Shown here in pieces: positions 32,650 to 43,640 of a stretch of DNA of 64,000 bases. The stretch spans positions 1 to 64,000 of the forward strand of contig JADNRX010000179.1 in assembly GCA_015501595.1 (NCBI GenBank). The letters are read 5' to 3'. Origin of the DNA: Hymenopellis radicata (Eukaryota > Basidiomycota > Agaricomycetes > Agaricales > Physalacriaceae). Position numbers and translations under genes: made by a program. Position 1 is the stretch's first letter. The number at the start of each line of letters is the position of its first letter. Under the pieces are notes generated by a model. That model worked only from the letters and a program-made list of their open reading frames with translations, was not told the DNA's origin and searched no databases.

Positions 32650-33825
32650 TGTACCCCCATCTCACGTTGCAGACGGCGTCCTTACCCGGAGACAGACTAT
32701 TGTCGCGCCATGTTCACAGTCCTGGCCAATCTGTGGAAAAGAGCTTCGCGTATTCAGACTTCGAACCAGTTACTCAAATATTAACGTATTACAGGCGATA
32801 CATATACAAATAGATCTACAGAGTTAATCAGCAGGGTGTAAGAGACCTCAATGGGAATAACCAAAACCAAGAAAGTAATGGCGGCGAGCTTCGCTTGCAT
32901 CCACCAAGATTTCCTTTCCGTAGGAGATGGTACGACCGGTTTCTCCGCCCGCCGCACCTCACATAGCGGGGGAAGTTTCGTCTCCATCAGCTTTGTGTGT
33001 GGCAACAGCTCATCCCAATGCTCCGGGGCGATATTAACAGGCGTTCCTTCGAAGCCTGGCATATCGCGCCGTGAACGTCGCATTACTGATTTGCGGTGCC
33101 AGATACTCAAGCGCGGTCTAGGAGCTCATTGTGTGAGCGGGCGTGCGCAAAGATAAAAGGTAATACATACCGAAAATGTGCGCTGGAGAAGCGCGCTCCG
33201 GGGCATCACAGTCAAGCGCGGCCCCTCATCGCTGCCTTCTTGGGTGGAACGGATTGCGATGAAATCATCGGGGGAGTTGAGCAGGTAAGGCTGAATTGGA
33301 GGTGGACCGGGGGCGCGGAGCTTGAGAAGATGGAACTGCATGCTGCGTCGCGGCGACACGAGGGGTGGGTTGATGATGAGTAGGACCCGGTTTGTGCTCG
33401 GTGCTAGTGCTCATTGTGAAGGATGAAGCTAATGATAGCGCAACATCCTAATTGCTTAGTATAAGTAGGCTCGATACTATGCAAAGATCCTTTCGACCGA
33501 AGTGTTACACAAAGACTGCATATTAAACTTGAGTTTCGGAGGAAAGGGAGAGTAGATAAACGCACAAAGGAATACGGAACGCGTCAAAGGCCCTTCTGTA
33601 TTTCAGGTCAGTGGTGGTAACCATGGAATGAAGACTTTTGAAGCAAGGCTAAAGCACATTCGAAAAAAGAACACTGCATTTTTTAGGAATGGGGTATAGC
33701 GTCCGAGTAGCACAAATGGGTCGTGAAATTGACTGTCGAAAGGCGGTTATCCAAGAGATCATGGTTCAAGTTGAAAAATAGGTTACGGTCATCGGGCCGA
33801 GTACCGAGCCATCAACATTTGCGCG
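32650..33825. repeat. Direct repeat, left copy (~1.2 kb)
   Basis: Matches about 36220-37475 in the same orientation, from ttgtacccccatctcacgtt through the small membrane-protein gene and its upstream region to gggccgagtaccgagccat. The two copies are about 3.6 kb apart and flank F-box copy B. Confidence 0.85.
32690..33414 (-). pseudogene. Small single-pass membrane protein gene, left copy (broken)
   Basis: Homologue of 36162-37029. Exon 1 (33414-33171) is 244 bases, one more than a multiple of three. The extra C lies in the C5 run near 33310 compared with C4 in the other copy, which separates the ATG frame from the frame reading PDDFIAIRSTQEG. Exon 2 has lost two bases near 33068 (acggcgcgat versus acgacgcgcgat), breaking the frame before MPGFEGTPVNIAPEHWDELL. 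Exon 3 is shorter than in the other copy. The hydrophobic segment LAAITFLVLVIPIE is still readable. An alternative ATG at 33336 would bypass the first shift but not the second. Confidence 0.7.
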
Positions 33826-33869
33826 CATGACGTAGTCGTTCCTGAGTCTTAACGTTCCTGACCACCATC
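33415..33869. other. Spacer between repeat gene and F-box copy B
   Basis: Most of it (to about 33825) is part of the direct repeat. The remainder is the promoter of F-box copy B. Confidence 0.5.
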
Positions 33870-36140
33870 ATGTCAACAACACAGCGCTCGACGAGGGCCA
33901 AGGTGCCGAAAAGCTACGCCGAAAGTGATGGAGACCAAGACCAGGAATCAGATTACGCAGGTAACTATTGTGGTTCTAAAAGTATAAATTGACAATAACA
34001 GGATTTGTACTAGGAACAGCAACGGAGTCCGAAGGTAACCTGTTGTTTCATTCGACTGTACTTTGAGGAAAGCTTGACGACTCTCAGGAGATGTTTCGGC
34101 TATGACTGCAAGTCCCAAGAAGCGTAAACGCGCGGGCGGCAAGCCGACCTCGAAACGACGGAGGACCCAGCTCCAGGGCAGACTGGAGGACTTCAAGAAA
34201 CTTCCTGTGGAACTGAAGCTCTGTGTATGAATGCATCATTGCCCCATCGCTGCCTAGAATATTCACGTCATGCTTGATCTAGATTTTCGAAATGCTGCAT
34301 CCAAAGACTCTTATCCTAATGTCGCGTACAAATCAAGAATATCGCAATTTTCTTCTCTCGGCGGACAGCGTCTGGAAACAGTCTCGTTTACGGCTGGGCA
34401 TGCCGGATCTGCTGGCGAAGGACATTACGGAGCGGCAGTATATACTGCTCATGTTCGACAAGACTTGCCATGGAAGGGTAACTACATTTTCCCCTTTCTC
34501 TGGCCAGCCTCACCTCTGGTAGGATTGCTATCAATTGCACGTCCAAGACATGGATTGGGTCAGTTGTGCGAGGCTCTGCGCTTCGTGCCGACGTTGGACG
34601 TGCGTGATTCTCTCCTCATGACCGTACTGTCCTAACTCTACGTGCTTGTCAGTAAGATGACCAGGGGAAAACTTCGACGGTATATAGCCACTCTGCATCC
34701 TCGCGCACAAGCCTGCGCTAAGGAAACAGGCGAAGGCGGTATGCAGAGCACTTCATAGCAGTTCTTCTTTCGTTCATATCTCTTCGGTGCAGGTATTCCT
34801 CGAGGCATCGTGAGGATGTCTGAAAGATTATGGCGGATGACCGCTCAAGAGACGACTGACTTTGTGCAGGAGCGGCAGGCTCTCAAGGCATGCATTGTGA
34901 AGGTACATACCAGATTCATATTCGGGCGAGTCGATGTTCACTCCGAACAAGGACGCCAAGAATATACGCGATTGGATCTGCGAAGAATCTGCTGCACAAT
35001 ATGGAAGCGATAACGAGAATCGACAAGCACGCGAAGGCCAGATCAAGGAACGTCTTCTTGCGTTGGGGTGGACAGAGGATAGGTATGCAAATTGCGTTAT
35101 TTCTATTCCTACAAAGTCCAACTAAACTTTGAAGCCTATCCATGACCTCCTGGCGTCGCAATCCCCGCGTTACTCAACCAAGGAGATTAACCGAAGCCAG
35201 TTCAGTAGTCATTAACCTTCCTGTCATTCCGTTCTGATCGTCGCGAACCAGTCTGGCGAAGGATCGAGGATCCTCTCTTACAGGACATGTACCCAGGTCT
35301 GATCAATGTGCGCAATCACCACCGCCGAAACGCTCTGAGGCCGAAGTATCAAGAATTGCTTGAATCTCACCCCGCGCCGGACGTCTTTCCCTCACACAGA
35401 ATCTTCTTAGAATTCCCCTCTGTTAAAGGCGTTTGGGAAGAGACGACAAATCCGCTTCCAGACTCTATTGACGTGGCTGATTTTGTGCTCTACGATGACG
35501 CAAAATGGGTAGCTGCACTTCCTGCCATCCAAGCGGATGTCCTTCGCTACCAAGACGAAATGGAAGCGCTTGCTATCGCGCGCCTAACAGCGGCCTATGT
35601 GGCGCAGAGCTTGTCGGTCCCGTCTCCCGCCGAAATACTCGATGACCCACGATCTTTGTTTTGCTACGTGTCGGGGGATAGATCATGGTCACTTGTTAAG
35701 GATGATGACATTATCATGCCCTTCCCCGCAATTCATCGTGAAATTAGGGATAAGTATAAGCAGGTTGATTATGGTCGTTTTCATCGCGTAGACGAATTCG
35801 AGACACTCGAGGAGCCGAGCGTTCTAGGTCGCTGGGGGCTGCATGTACAGTTGAAATTGTAAGAATAGTGTGGCGTGAGTAGGTTCATTGTTGTACTTGT
35901 AGCCAATATAGCTGCAATTGGTAAGATACTCGATATGCTATGTACGGTGAGGAAGACAAAATGGCATGGCCCTTGTGGAAAGCATTGATGTATTGGAGCG
36001 GAGTCCAGTCCGAGCACAAGCATGCCTTCTACGAACAGTCCACGAAAGTTGGAGGCACGTATAGTCAAGGTGGTCGACAGTCCGAGCTCTCAGATCTCAG
36101 AATTCAAGTTGCCCTTGATCAAACGCGGTCGGAGATCCCT
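33862..36140. repeat. Segmental duplication, right copy (F-box B plus 3' flank)
   Basis: Counterpart of about 16755-19030; same orientation, with introns and ~280 bp of 3' non-coding sequence also conserved. Boundaries estimated by eye. Confidence 0.8.
33870..35862 (+). CDS. Ten-exon F-box protein, copy B (intact)
   Basis: It starts MSTTQRSTRAKVPKSY. Exon order and introns match copy A: two acidic N-terminal exons, a nuclear signal (SPKKRKRAGG, KRRRTQ), the F-box DFKKLPVELKLCIFEML, a Cys pair (LCASCRRW), a basic helix region (NIRDWICEESAAQYGSD), the WRRNPRVTQPRRLTEAIW block, and a long C-terminal part ending RWGLHVQLKL. All ten exons stay in phase. The C-terminus lost by frameshift in copy A is intact here (MPFPAIHREIRDKYKQVDYG). 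It is a presumed nuclear SCF receptor with unknown target. It lies between the two copies of the ~1.2-kb direct repeat. Confidence 0.84.
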
Positions 36141-36161
36141 AGTAGGCGAATATGAACGTAT

Positions 36162-37029
36162 TCAAAATCTGACAGCAAGTAACAGGAACATGGTAGACGT
36201 GACATGCCCAACCAGTTGTACCCCCATCTCACGTTGCAGAGAATGGCGTCCTTACCTGGAGACAGACTCTTGTCGCCTTTGATCCGCACTCAGACGTTCA
36301 CAGTCCTTGCCAATCTGTGGAAAAGGAGTTTCGCATATTCAGACTTTAAACCAGTTACTCAAATATTAACGTATTACAAGGGATACAGATAGAGATAGAT
36401 CTACAGAGTCAATCAGCAGGGTGTAAGTGCAAAAAGAGTAATAGGACAGACCTCAATGAGAATAACCAAAACCAAGAAAGTAATGACGGCGATACCCGAA
36501 GGCTCCATCCACCAAGATCTCCTTTCCCTAGGAGATGGTACGACCGGTTTCTCCGCCCGCCGCACCTCACATAGCGGGGGAAGTTTCGTCTCCATCAACT
36601 TTGTGTGTGGCAACAGCTCATCCCAATGCTCCGGGGCGATATTAACAGGCGTTCCTTCGAAGCCTGGCATATCGCGCGTCGTGAACGTCGCATTACTGAT
36701 TTGCGGTGCCAGATACTCGAGCGCGGTCTAGGAACACACTGTGTGAGCTGGCGTGCGGCGTGCGCAAGGATAAAAGGTAATACGTACCGAAAATGTGCGC
36801 TGGAGAAGCGCGCTCCGGGGCATCACGGTCAAGCGCGGCCCCTCATCGCTGCCTTCTTGGGTGGAACGGATTGCGATGAAATCATCGGGGAGTTGAGCAG
36901 GTAAGGCCGAATTGGAGGTGGACCGGGGCGCGGAGCTTGAGAAGATGGAGCTGCATGCTGCGTCGCGGCGACACGAGGTGTCGGTTGATGATGAGTAGGA
37001 CCCGGTTTGTGCTCGGTGCCAGTGCTCAT
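36162..37029 (-). pseudogene. Small single-pass membrane protein gene, right copy (one frameshift)
   Basis: Proposed exons are 37029-36788, 36727-36452, 36314-36256 and 36168-36162. Exon 1 is 242 bases, one short of a multiple of three. The missing C is in the C4 run near 36893, where the left copy has C5. Everything downstream is in phase. The readable protein starts MSTGTEHKPGPTHHQPTPRV (Pro/His-rich). It then has LPDDFIAIRSTQEGSDEG, TALEYLAPQISNATFTTRDMPGFEG, APEHWDELLPHTKLMETKLPPL and a membrane helix AVITFLVLVILIE. I do not recognise the family. A third relative is fragmentary at 51401-51589. Confidence 0.6.
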
Positions 37030-37475
37030 TGTGAAGGATGAGGATAATGATAGCGCAACATCCTAATTGCTTGGTATAAGTAGGCTCGATATGCAAAGAT
37101 CCTTTCGAGCGAGGGGTTACACAAAGACTGTATATTAAACGTGAGTGTCGGATGAAAGGAAGAGTAGATAAACGCACAAAGGAATACGGAGCGCGTCAAA
37201 GGCCCTTCTGTATTCCTGGCCAGTCCATGCTTCGCATGCCGCAGCTTAAATGAAGTTCAATGCACTAATGAGGTTGGTGGCTTGGCATGGAGACTTTTGA
37301 AGCAAGGCTAGCGTTCATTCGAAAAAAGAACACTGCATTTTTCAGGAATGTGGTACAGCGTCCGAGAAGCACAATGGGTCGTGAAATTGACTGTTGAGAG
37401 GCGGTTATTCAAGAGATCAAGCTCAAGGCCGTCGAAATAGGTTACGCTCATCGGGCCGACTACCGAGCCATGGCA
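36220..37475. repeat. Direct repeat, right copy (~1.25 kb)
   Basis: Counterpart of 32650-33825, including the promoter side (gatagcgcaacatcctaatt, cgaaaaaagaacactgcatt). Small insertions near 37220-37280 distinguish it. Confidence 0.85.
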
Positions 37476-39300
37476 TTTCTCAATCCACGTGACAAACGCG
37501 CTTCCCCTGCAACCACCATAGCAGGCGTTCCTTGACGACGATGCGGTTCAATCTCGCCCGGAGCGCAGACCACCACGTTGGCCACGAGCATAACCTCAGC
37601 GAGGTAATCATTGAGGAGCTTGAAGCAAGAAAATCGCCCGTCATTTGACATTTTTGCAGCCGTTATCGCTATTGAGCTATATATATATGTGCGCGTATTC
37701 GAACACGCGAAGGATGCGCCATTCGCTGTCATCTCGAAGGCTCGACTGGTTCCCCAACAAATTGGCTACTATACGAGGGACGCCCCGATATCAGGACAGA
37801 ACGGTATTCGCGATATCCGTCATTTACAGGAGACGGCCTTCAGCATTTTCCTCGAGCTTAATATCGGCGTAGCTAAGGGACAATTCCTCTCGATTCATTC
37901 TCCACTTTTCTGGTTCCTACAAATCGGTCCCTATGCCAATGCTCGTCACGAATGTTTAACGCTGGTTTAACGTTCATTCAAATTGCAGATGCTACATAGA
38001 TACTCGCCTCGGTGAACAAGAAGCAGACAAGAAGGTCCTCGAGCTCGAGGTGATCGAGTCCCATCGATGTTCAACGTTCAAACCCAACTTGACTGAGGTC
38101 CGTACAACTATTTTCCAAGCCAAAAGGATTGATGATTGACAAATGATTGATCTATTTATTCACAGTACCGTCTTTCGGCACGTACCGACGACTGGAGTTT
38201 CTGAACGGCGCGAGGGTAGGGAAGCAGCTCGTCCCTGCGTAACTATGTACGTTCAAAATTACAAACGTCCCTTCAAGGCCTGGTATGATATTGTATGTGG
38301 CGCAATAAGGTATCAGTCATTTCACTCAGAAAAACGCTTTTCGTCAGCATGATACGGAATTATGGATACTTGAAACAGACGACTGAAGCACGGCGTCAAC
38401 TACCGACCTCGTTGGAGAATTTCCGAGTTGACTGTTGTGTTAGACCAGGAGGGTAATATTGACCGGATACCTTGAGCCTGAGGGGCTCTTACATGGGAAT
38501 CTGGTGACATGATTGGAGGCGGGGGCGCTCCTATCGTAGAAGATGACCTTGACTTCAAGTAGGGTTGAAGGATGGAGAAAGACGTCCCTTTGAAACGAGC
38601 GTTGGTCATTTCACCAAGGTTGCTGCGCGACAGTCAGTCTGACAGAAAGGGTGAATGCACATTTAACCTAACGGGATACCGTGTACCTCTCCGTTGTAAT
38701 GGTCTGCTCAAGGCTTGTAAACCGGCCGAGAACGTGTTGGCACTGTTGGATCTCAATCCCTTGCCCTTTTAGTCTTACTTAGGGCAAGTTGACGGAGGGA
38801 ACCACTAGCGATTGACTAGCGATCGCCAATCAGAGAGCATAGGGGAATCAACGCCACTAGCAGGGGGGTTGGCGAATGACCTCGAATAACCGGTCCCGGG
38901 TCGTGATCTTTCCCAGGTACTCTTTTCTGATTGGCTTGTGGGAATTTCCTTTTCGGTTCCCCTCATCTTGCCCTGGGATCCGGATTGACAAGCGAGTGAA
39001 AGCGAAACTCCTCCTGGTTTCGGTGCCTCAACGGAGTCAACCCGCCCGCTCTGTGCAATGCGTGGCTCTTGCCGCGTTTCCTTTCGAAGTTCCGAGGTAA
39101 TCTTCAATGAAATTTGAGCAACCTCGCTCTTGCAACGTTCTTAGGTCCGGATTTCGCCCGTCCTTAAAGCTTAAAGCCTCGGGCTGCCAGCGATTTGCTT
39201 CTCTATCCATAACCATCATCAAATTTGTGAGTCCATAAGTTCCAGCCCTCTAACCTTTTCACCGTTGATTGAAATGCTTTATAGGTTCCTCCTTGAGAGC
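37476..39300. other. Intergenic, no supported gene
   Basis: A plus-strand frame at 37611-37970 (119 codons) and a short stretch at 37990-38100 look mildly coding (ELEVIESHRCSTFKPNL), but no exon chain or domain could be built. A 5' UTR intron of the following F-box gene may end at about 39284 (CTTTATAG). Confidence 0.4.
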
Positions 39301-40735
39301 ATGCTTCGAACAGACGAACTCGAACTGTGTCCTGTCGCGTCCGAAGCGCGCCCATACCGTGCCGCACACACATTCATCCAACCCGACAACGATCCACTCA
39401 AGGACCGTGCACAATCGGCCATACAACGACTGCCAGGCGAGCTCTTGGAGGCCATCTTCTTCCAAGTCCATTGTCCTGGCGATTACTTCTCGGTGAAAGA
39501 CCGACCTCAATGGTTGCTGAGGCAAGTGTGCCGCTTCTGGCGTGCCGTGTCCACCTCTAGTCCCAGGCTGTGGCGAGAGCTTTGGATAGTCGTATCCGCG
39601 GCAGACAAACTTCGAGACGCCGCCGCGTTGCTGCGCCTAGCATTGTCATATACGCGCGAGATGGGCCTGTTCATCACGTTTGACATGAGCTCGTTCGCCA
39701 CGGTGTCCTCGGCAGTACCGGCCTGGCTTTGTCCTGCTGGAGCTGCTCATCGTACGGCGTGAGCAGTGGGGTACTGTTCGCTTCGTGGGCCTTGATGCAG
39801 CTTGCACGCGAGCACTCAATAGTGTTCAAGGCGGGCTTCCCCAGCTCCGGGAGCTGCACATCGACTCTACGCCGGATGCACGGACCCACGAAGAGATTCC
39901 CGCCGTTGCGAAGGCGCCGCTACTCGAAAGGTTGTACGTCAATGGGGTCCGGATCGATTGCCAGTCTCTACATGATCAGCTCACTCGGTTCAGCGTAACG
40001 GGCCCGACATACAGCTCCTCGCTGGTCAGCGTGTTACGCGAATGTCCCCGCCTCAAGCAGTTGACGATGGAGAACAGGGCGTTTACATCTTCATCCGAGC
40101 TCGCTGGCCGCGTCAAATCAGAAACTCTCAAGGAGCTCACTCTTTTGAGCACGCCTACCGACTTGAGCCTCGTTCATCTTCCAAACCTCCGCTATCTCGA
40201 CATCAGCGGGTCCGATGCCACAGCGCTCACACCCATCCTTCCCTCCATCCTCGACTTGCTGAAGTATTCGCGGTGCCCACTGGTCGACCTCCGAATTGTC
40301 AACTGCGACCTGTCCGCGGGCAACTTGATAGCTGTCTTGGAGTTGACGCCACTCCTCGAGAACCTGGAGATCAGGTTTCAAGATATCGTGTCCGACTCTG
40401 AAGCGGTCTTCATCGCCAACGTTGACAAGGCATTGACGTTGTTGATGTCCGCTCTGGGAGAAACGGAGGGTGCCGCAGACCGGCAGGTATTTTCGTTAGT
40501 CCCAAAGCTTCACATCCTCGACGTCAGCGTGGCGTTGGAATGTGCTTTGGATCAGACTATACATTTCATAAATCTGGGCAGGTCGCCAAAATGCTTCGGC
40601 GCAGGAATGAACAGAACCGCATGGTGGCGAACTGGTATTTCGAAGGAGACTCTCTCTTTGAAGGATGTTGGTGATAATGGGCGCTGGAATTTTCTTGGAC
40701 GAAGTGAAGATGAGCCACGGGGAGAATTGAGTTGA
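39301..40735 (+). CDS. F-box protein with one apparent frameshift
   Basis: It begins MLRTDELELCPVASEARPYR after a probable 5' UTR intron. The F-box segment is IQRLPGELLEAIFFQVHCPG at about residues 43-65, with RQVCRFWRAVSTSSPRLWREL following. The first frame stops at 39762. The continuation (LLELLIVRREQWGTVRFVGL...) is one frame over and resumes around 39700-39750, and runs leucine-rich to 40735. The gene at 49113 covers the same junction without interruption, which supports a single indel. A 64-bp in-phase intron (GTGTCC...GAGCAG) could also bridge it but would delete sequence conserved in the paralogue. Either a recent pseudogene or a sequencing error. Confidence 0.68.
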
Positions 40736-40881
40736 GAAGGACAAAAACGAGTCGCGTATTTATTATTTAATTCGAGCAGTATCTGGATAGTGAATCTTCG
40801 CGTCAAGTCTTGATGAAGGAGGCCTCGGCGTCGTATATTAAAAGTATAACAAATTTCTTCTCACCTCGACTGTCAATTAAT

Positions 40882-40957
<76 letters not shown>

Positions 40958-41255
40958 CTTCTCATTCTCTCGTATCTTTTTTGTCTAATACGATGTCGTC
41001 TACGCGTAGTCGGTACGTGGAGTAAGTGGGTTGTGGCTATTGTTCAAAGTAAAAGAAAGTCAGGAAATGATGGTCGTGTCGCACGGTCAGTCATTTCGCG
41101 TGAAGTACAACATTCATCCTCAGGCCTCAGGCTCAATTTCTTAGGAAGTTTCCAGAAGTTTCACACACCTTTTGTCTTCATCACGAGATGTCCGTGCGTG
41201 GGAATATTCCCTAATCAAGCTGCTAGTTGGCTTTTGAGGCTTGCAAATACTTACC
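40736..41255. other. Intergenic with a long T homopolymer
   Basis: Separates two plus-strand genes. The only notable feature is the T-run listed separately. Confidence 0.5.
40882..40957. repeat. Homopolymer of 76 T
   Basis: An uninterrupted run of T. On the minus strand it would be a poly(A) tail, as left by target-primed retrotransposition, but I see no element sequence or target duplication beside it. Its exact length may be a sequencing or assembly artefact. Confidence 0.9.
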
Positions 41256-42653
41256 ATGAGCACGAGCCTTGAAGACGCGTTCTTCAACCTCAGTCCGCCG
41301 CGCTTTGGTCGGGAGGGTGCCTCATCGCCGAATCCTAAATACCCGCCTGGAAATTTCCTCGACACGCATCTCGATGAGAATCTGATCCTGCGACGCGTCC
41401 AATTACATCCGACCCTCCTCACAGAACTCGCCAGTCTAGTCGATGCGAAGCTCAACGAGTTCCCACACCCAATTCCCGACAACTACTACGGCCGTTCGAT
41501 AGGATGGTATCGAAAAGCTTCTGAGAAGACTACAGCCGAAGATATAGCCAAAATACACAACCTCGGTCCGGGCACTGTTGCCGCCCAACTTGCTTCTAGT
41601 ATTCTCTTACATCCTACTCGACCTGAGGCGGTTTCCCCTCTATCATGGGGGCCATCCCAAATCGACACTTGCAACCATCACTCATCTACTCCGTTCTTCA
41701 CCGAACATTTCTTTCTTCAAATTAACGACTATAAGGGAGGTCAAGCCGAATACCTTGAGGAGTTCTCCCCCGAGACGCGCCCTACTATACTGTCGATAGC
41801 AAAGCGCTATCCCCAACTCGCTGTTGCCATGTTCTTCTGTCCTGCGGCTGAAGAGCTCCTTCGATCCATGAGCCGGATAGCAGATCACGAAGTGTTTCCC
41901 TGGATGGCAAACTCACAGACCCAGTATGCTCCAGGGTCTGCGAAGTTGATTCGGCCGAGTGATAATCCTCATCCACCGTGGAGCGTACCTAAGCTCCTTC
42001 TGCTCCCGCCTCAGGATTGCGGTATACGGCGCAGTAACCGCAGGGAGTCTCCACTCGTTGAGTACTGCGCTCCTGGAAGAATCACACCCATTCCTACACA
42101 GGAGTGGCGCGGCCAGCCCGAAGTATATATCCAGAGAGTGAGTTGTTACAGCATCGAACGTTTGCAGCTGTCTAAGTCGACTTCTAGGCATGGGCCAATG
42201 CTGTGCGAGCCGACGCTTCGGTGATGATTCTGGATTGTGGAAATTATTTGCGCGTCGGAATTCGTCACCGCGCAACACAGACACTTCTGCTTTCGGATTT
42301 GGTCGACGTGTGTCATTGCAAGAATCCGGCGTATGGAAAAATCTGGGCCGGAATACACCTGGCCATTGTGGAGGATGTTCTTCAGCGCCACCAGATAGCG
42401 CAGGAGTTAAGTCCCGACATTACGCCGTCTGTAGGAGACAAACGACCGTCACTGGATGATGAGGATGGCAGGCCTAGAAAAAAACCAATTTCACCCCCGA
42501 TATCTGCAAGATCACGGACCCGAAAGGTGTGTTCTTCTTCACTAGTTATGGCCAGATTGTAACTGGTACTTTCAGCGTTCTTCCGCGGGAATAACGAAGA
42601 CCAACAAGGACTTGGCGAGTCGCAAGGCACGTTCTTTGAAGCGGTCTGTATAG
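41256..42653 (+). CDS. Unrecognised protein, three exons
   Basis: Exons 41256-42137, 42188-42526 and 42576-42653 are all joined in phase 0 and give 432 residues, starting MSTSLEDAFFNLSPPRFG. The globular core spans about residues 30-350, with AVSPLSWGPSQIDTC, RPTILSIAKRYPQLAVAMFFC and YGKIWAGIHLAIVEDVL. The end is basic and disordered (GRPRKKPISPP, RSRTRK, ARSLKRSV), which suggests nuclear targeting. I see no signal peptide or catalytic motif and do not recognise the family. It lies 143 bp upstream of a small kinase gene on the same strand. Confidence 0.72.
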
Positions 42654-42796
42654 ATTACTCAAGATGCCCTTAGCCCCTTCCAAAACACCTCAACTTGAAG
42701 CCAAGCACTAGAAAGGTCTCGGTACGTTAGCCTTTCGGCTCCTTGGTTGGCTCTAATTAAGATCTCGGGAAGTCGACGGAGGGAACAGTTACGCAG

Positions 42797-43616
42797 ATGA
42801 ATGTGCGTCACATTCTCCCCGATGTCCTCCTCGACGCTGATGTTCTACACAGAACCTCGCAGACTCTTTTTCTCGACACAATGCCTTGTCGATATATGTT
42901 CGCCTCGGCATGTATAACTCCCCTTCACCGTCAATCCTCCTACAACCTGGCGTGAAACGGAGTAAAATCTACTCAAGTCAAAAGTATCTGACAGTGCTCT
43001 TGAAAAACCGACTTGGGACAGGTGCCACTGGGGATGTCTTTATAGGAACCGTACCCAATGTCAAACATGGACCCATTGTCGTCAAACTGGCGACGACGTA
43101 TAAGCGGTTATGTCGGCTCCGTCATGAGCACTCTATCTATACTCACCTAACATCCGCTGGTGTGAAGTGCATTCCTCGAGTATTTGGGTTTTATCAGGAT
43201 GGCCATCGTCATGTCGGTGCACTGATATTGAGCCACGATGGAAGTCCCCTTGGGAGTCGCTCTACACTACTCTCCAATGCCGAGAAGTACGTTTGCGTGT
43301 TCCCTTTGTTTCAGTCATATATTAAACTCTCTCTCTTAGAAATCACTTAAGAGATGCAATGACGGCCATACACGGGGCTGGCGTTCTGCATCGTGACTTG
43401 AGAGTATGGAATATTCTTGTGGACGGAACAGGCCGTATTACCATCATTGATTTCGACAGAGCAAATACGACGGCAAACGAGCAGGAATTTTACTGGGAAA
43501 CAGAACGCCTGGAGAAGTTGTTACGAGGAGAATACATCAATGATGCCCATGTCATCGGTAAAGATGGTATGCCCGGAAATATTGGCGAGCTTGTAAATGA
43601 CAACGGCGATGTATGA
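42797..43616 (+). CDS. Small protein-kinase-like protein with DFD motif
   Basis: Exons 42797-42802 (ATG AAT), 42853-43286 and 43340-43616 give 238 residues. Kinase landmarks are a glycine loop GTGATGDVFIG (about 55-65), VVK with the ATP lysine (about 76-78), HRDLRVWNILV (catalytic Asp and Asn), and IDFDRAN, where DFG is replaced by DFD. No activation loop or C-lobe helices of normal size remain; the protein ends about 65 residues after DFD. Such short kinase or phosphotransferase-like proteins are common in agaricomycetes. The active residues suggest phosphotransfer, with unknown substrate. It converges on the large pseudokinase-like gene, with 24 bp between stops. The six-base first exon is inferred from frame and splice sites. 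Confidence 0.75.
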
Positions 43617-43640
43617 ATTAATGAAGATTGTAGAGTACGA

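Noticed and set aside
32573..32827. Plus-strand frame across the left direct repeat
   Set aside because: It runs antisense to exon 3 of the membrane-gene copy and is not conserved in the right copy.
40810..41272. Poly-phenylalanine coding frames
   Set aside because: They are simply translations of the 76-base T-run.
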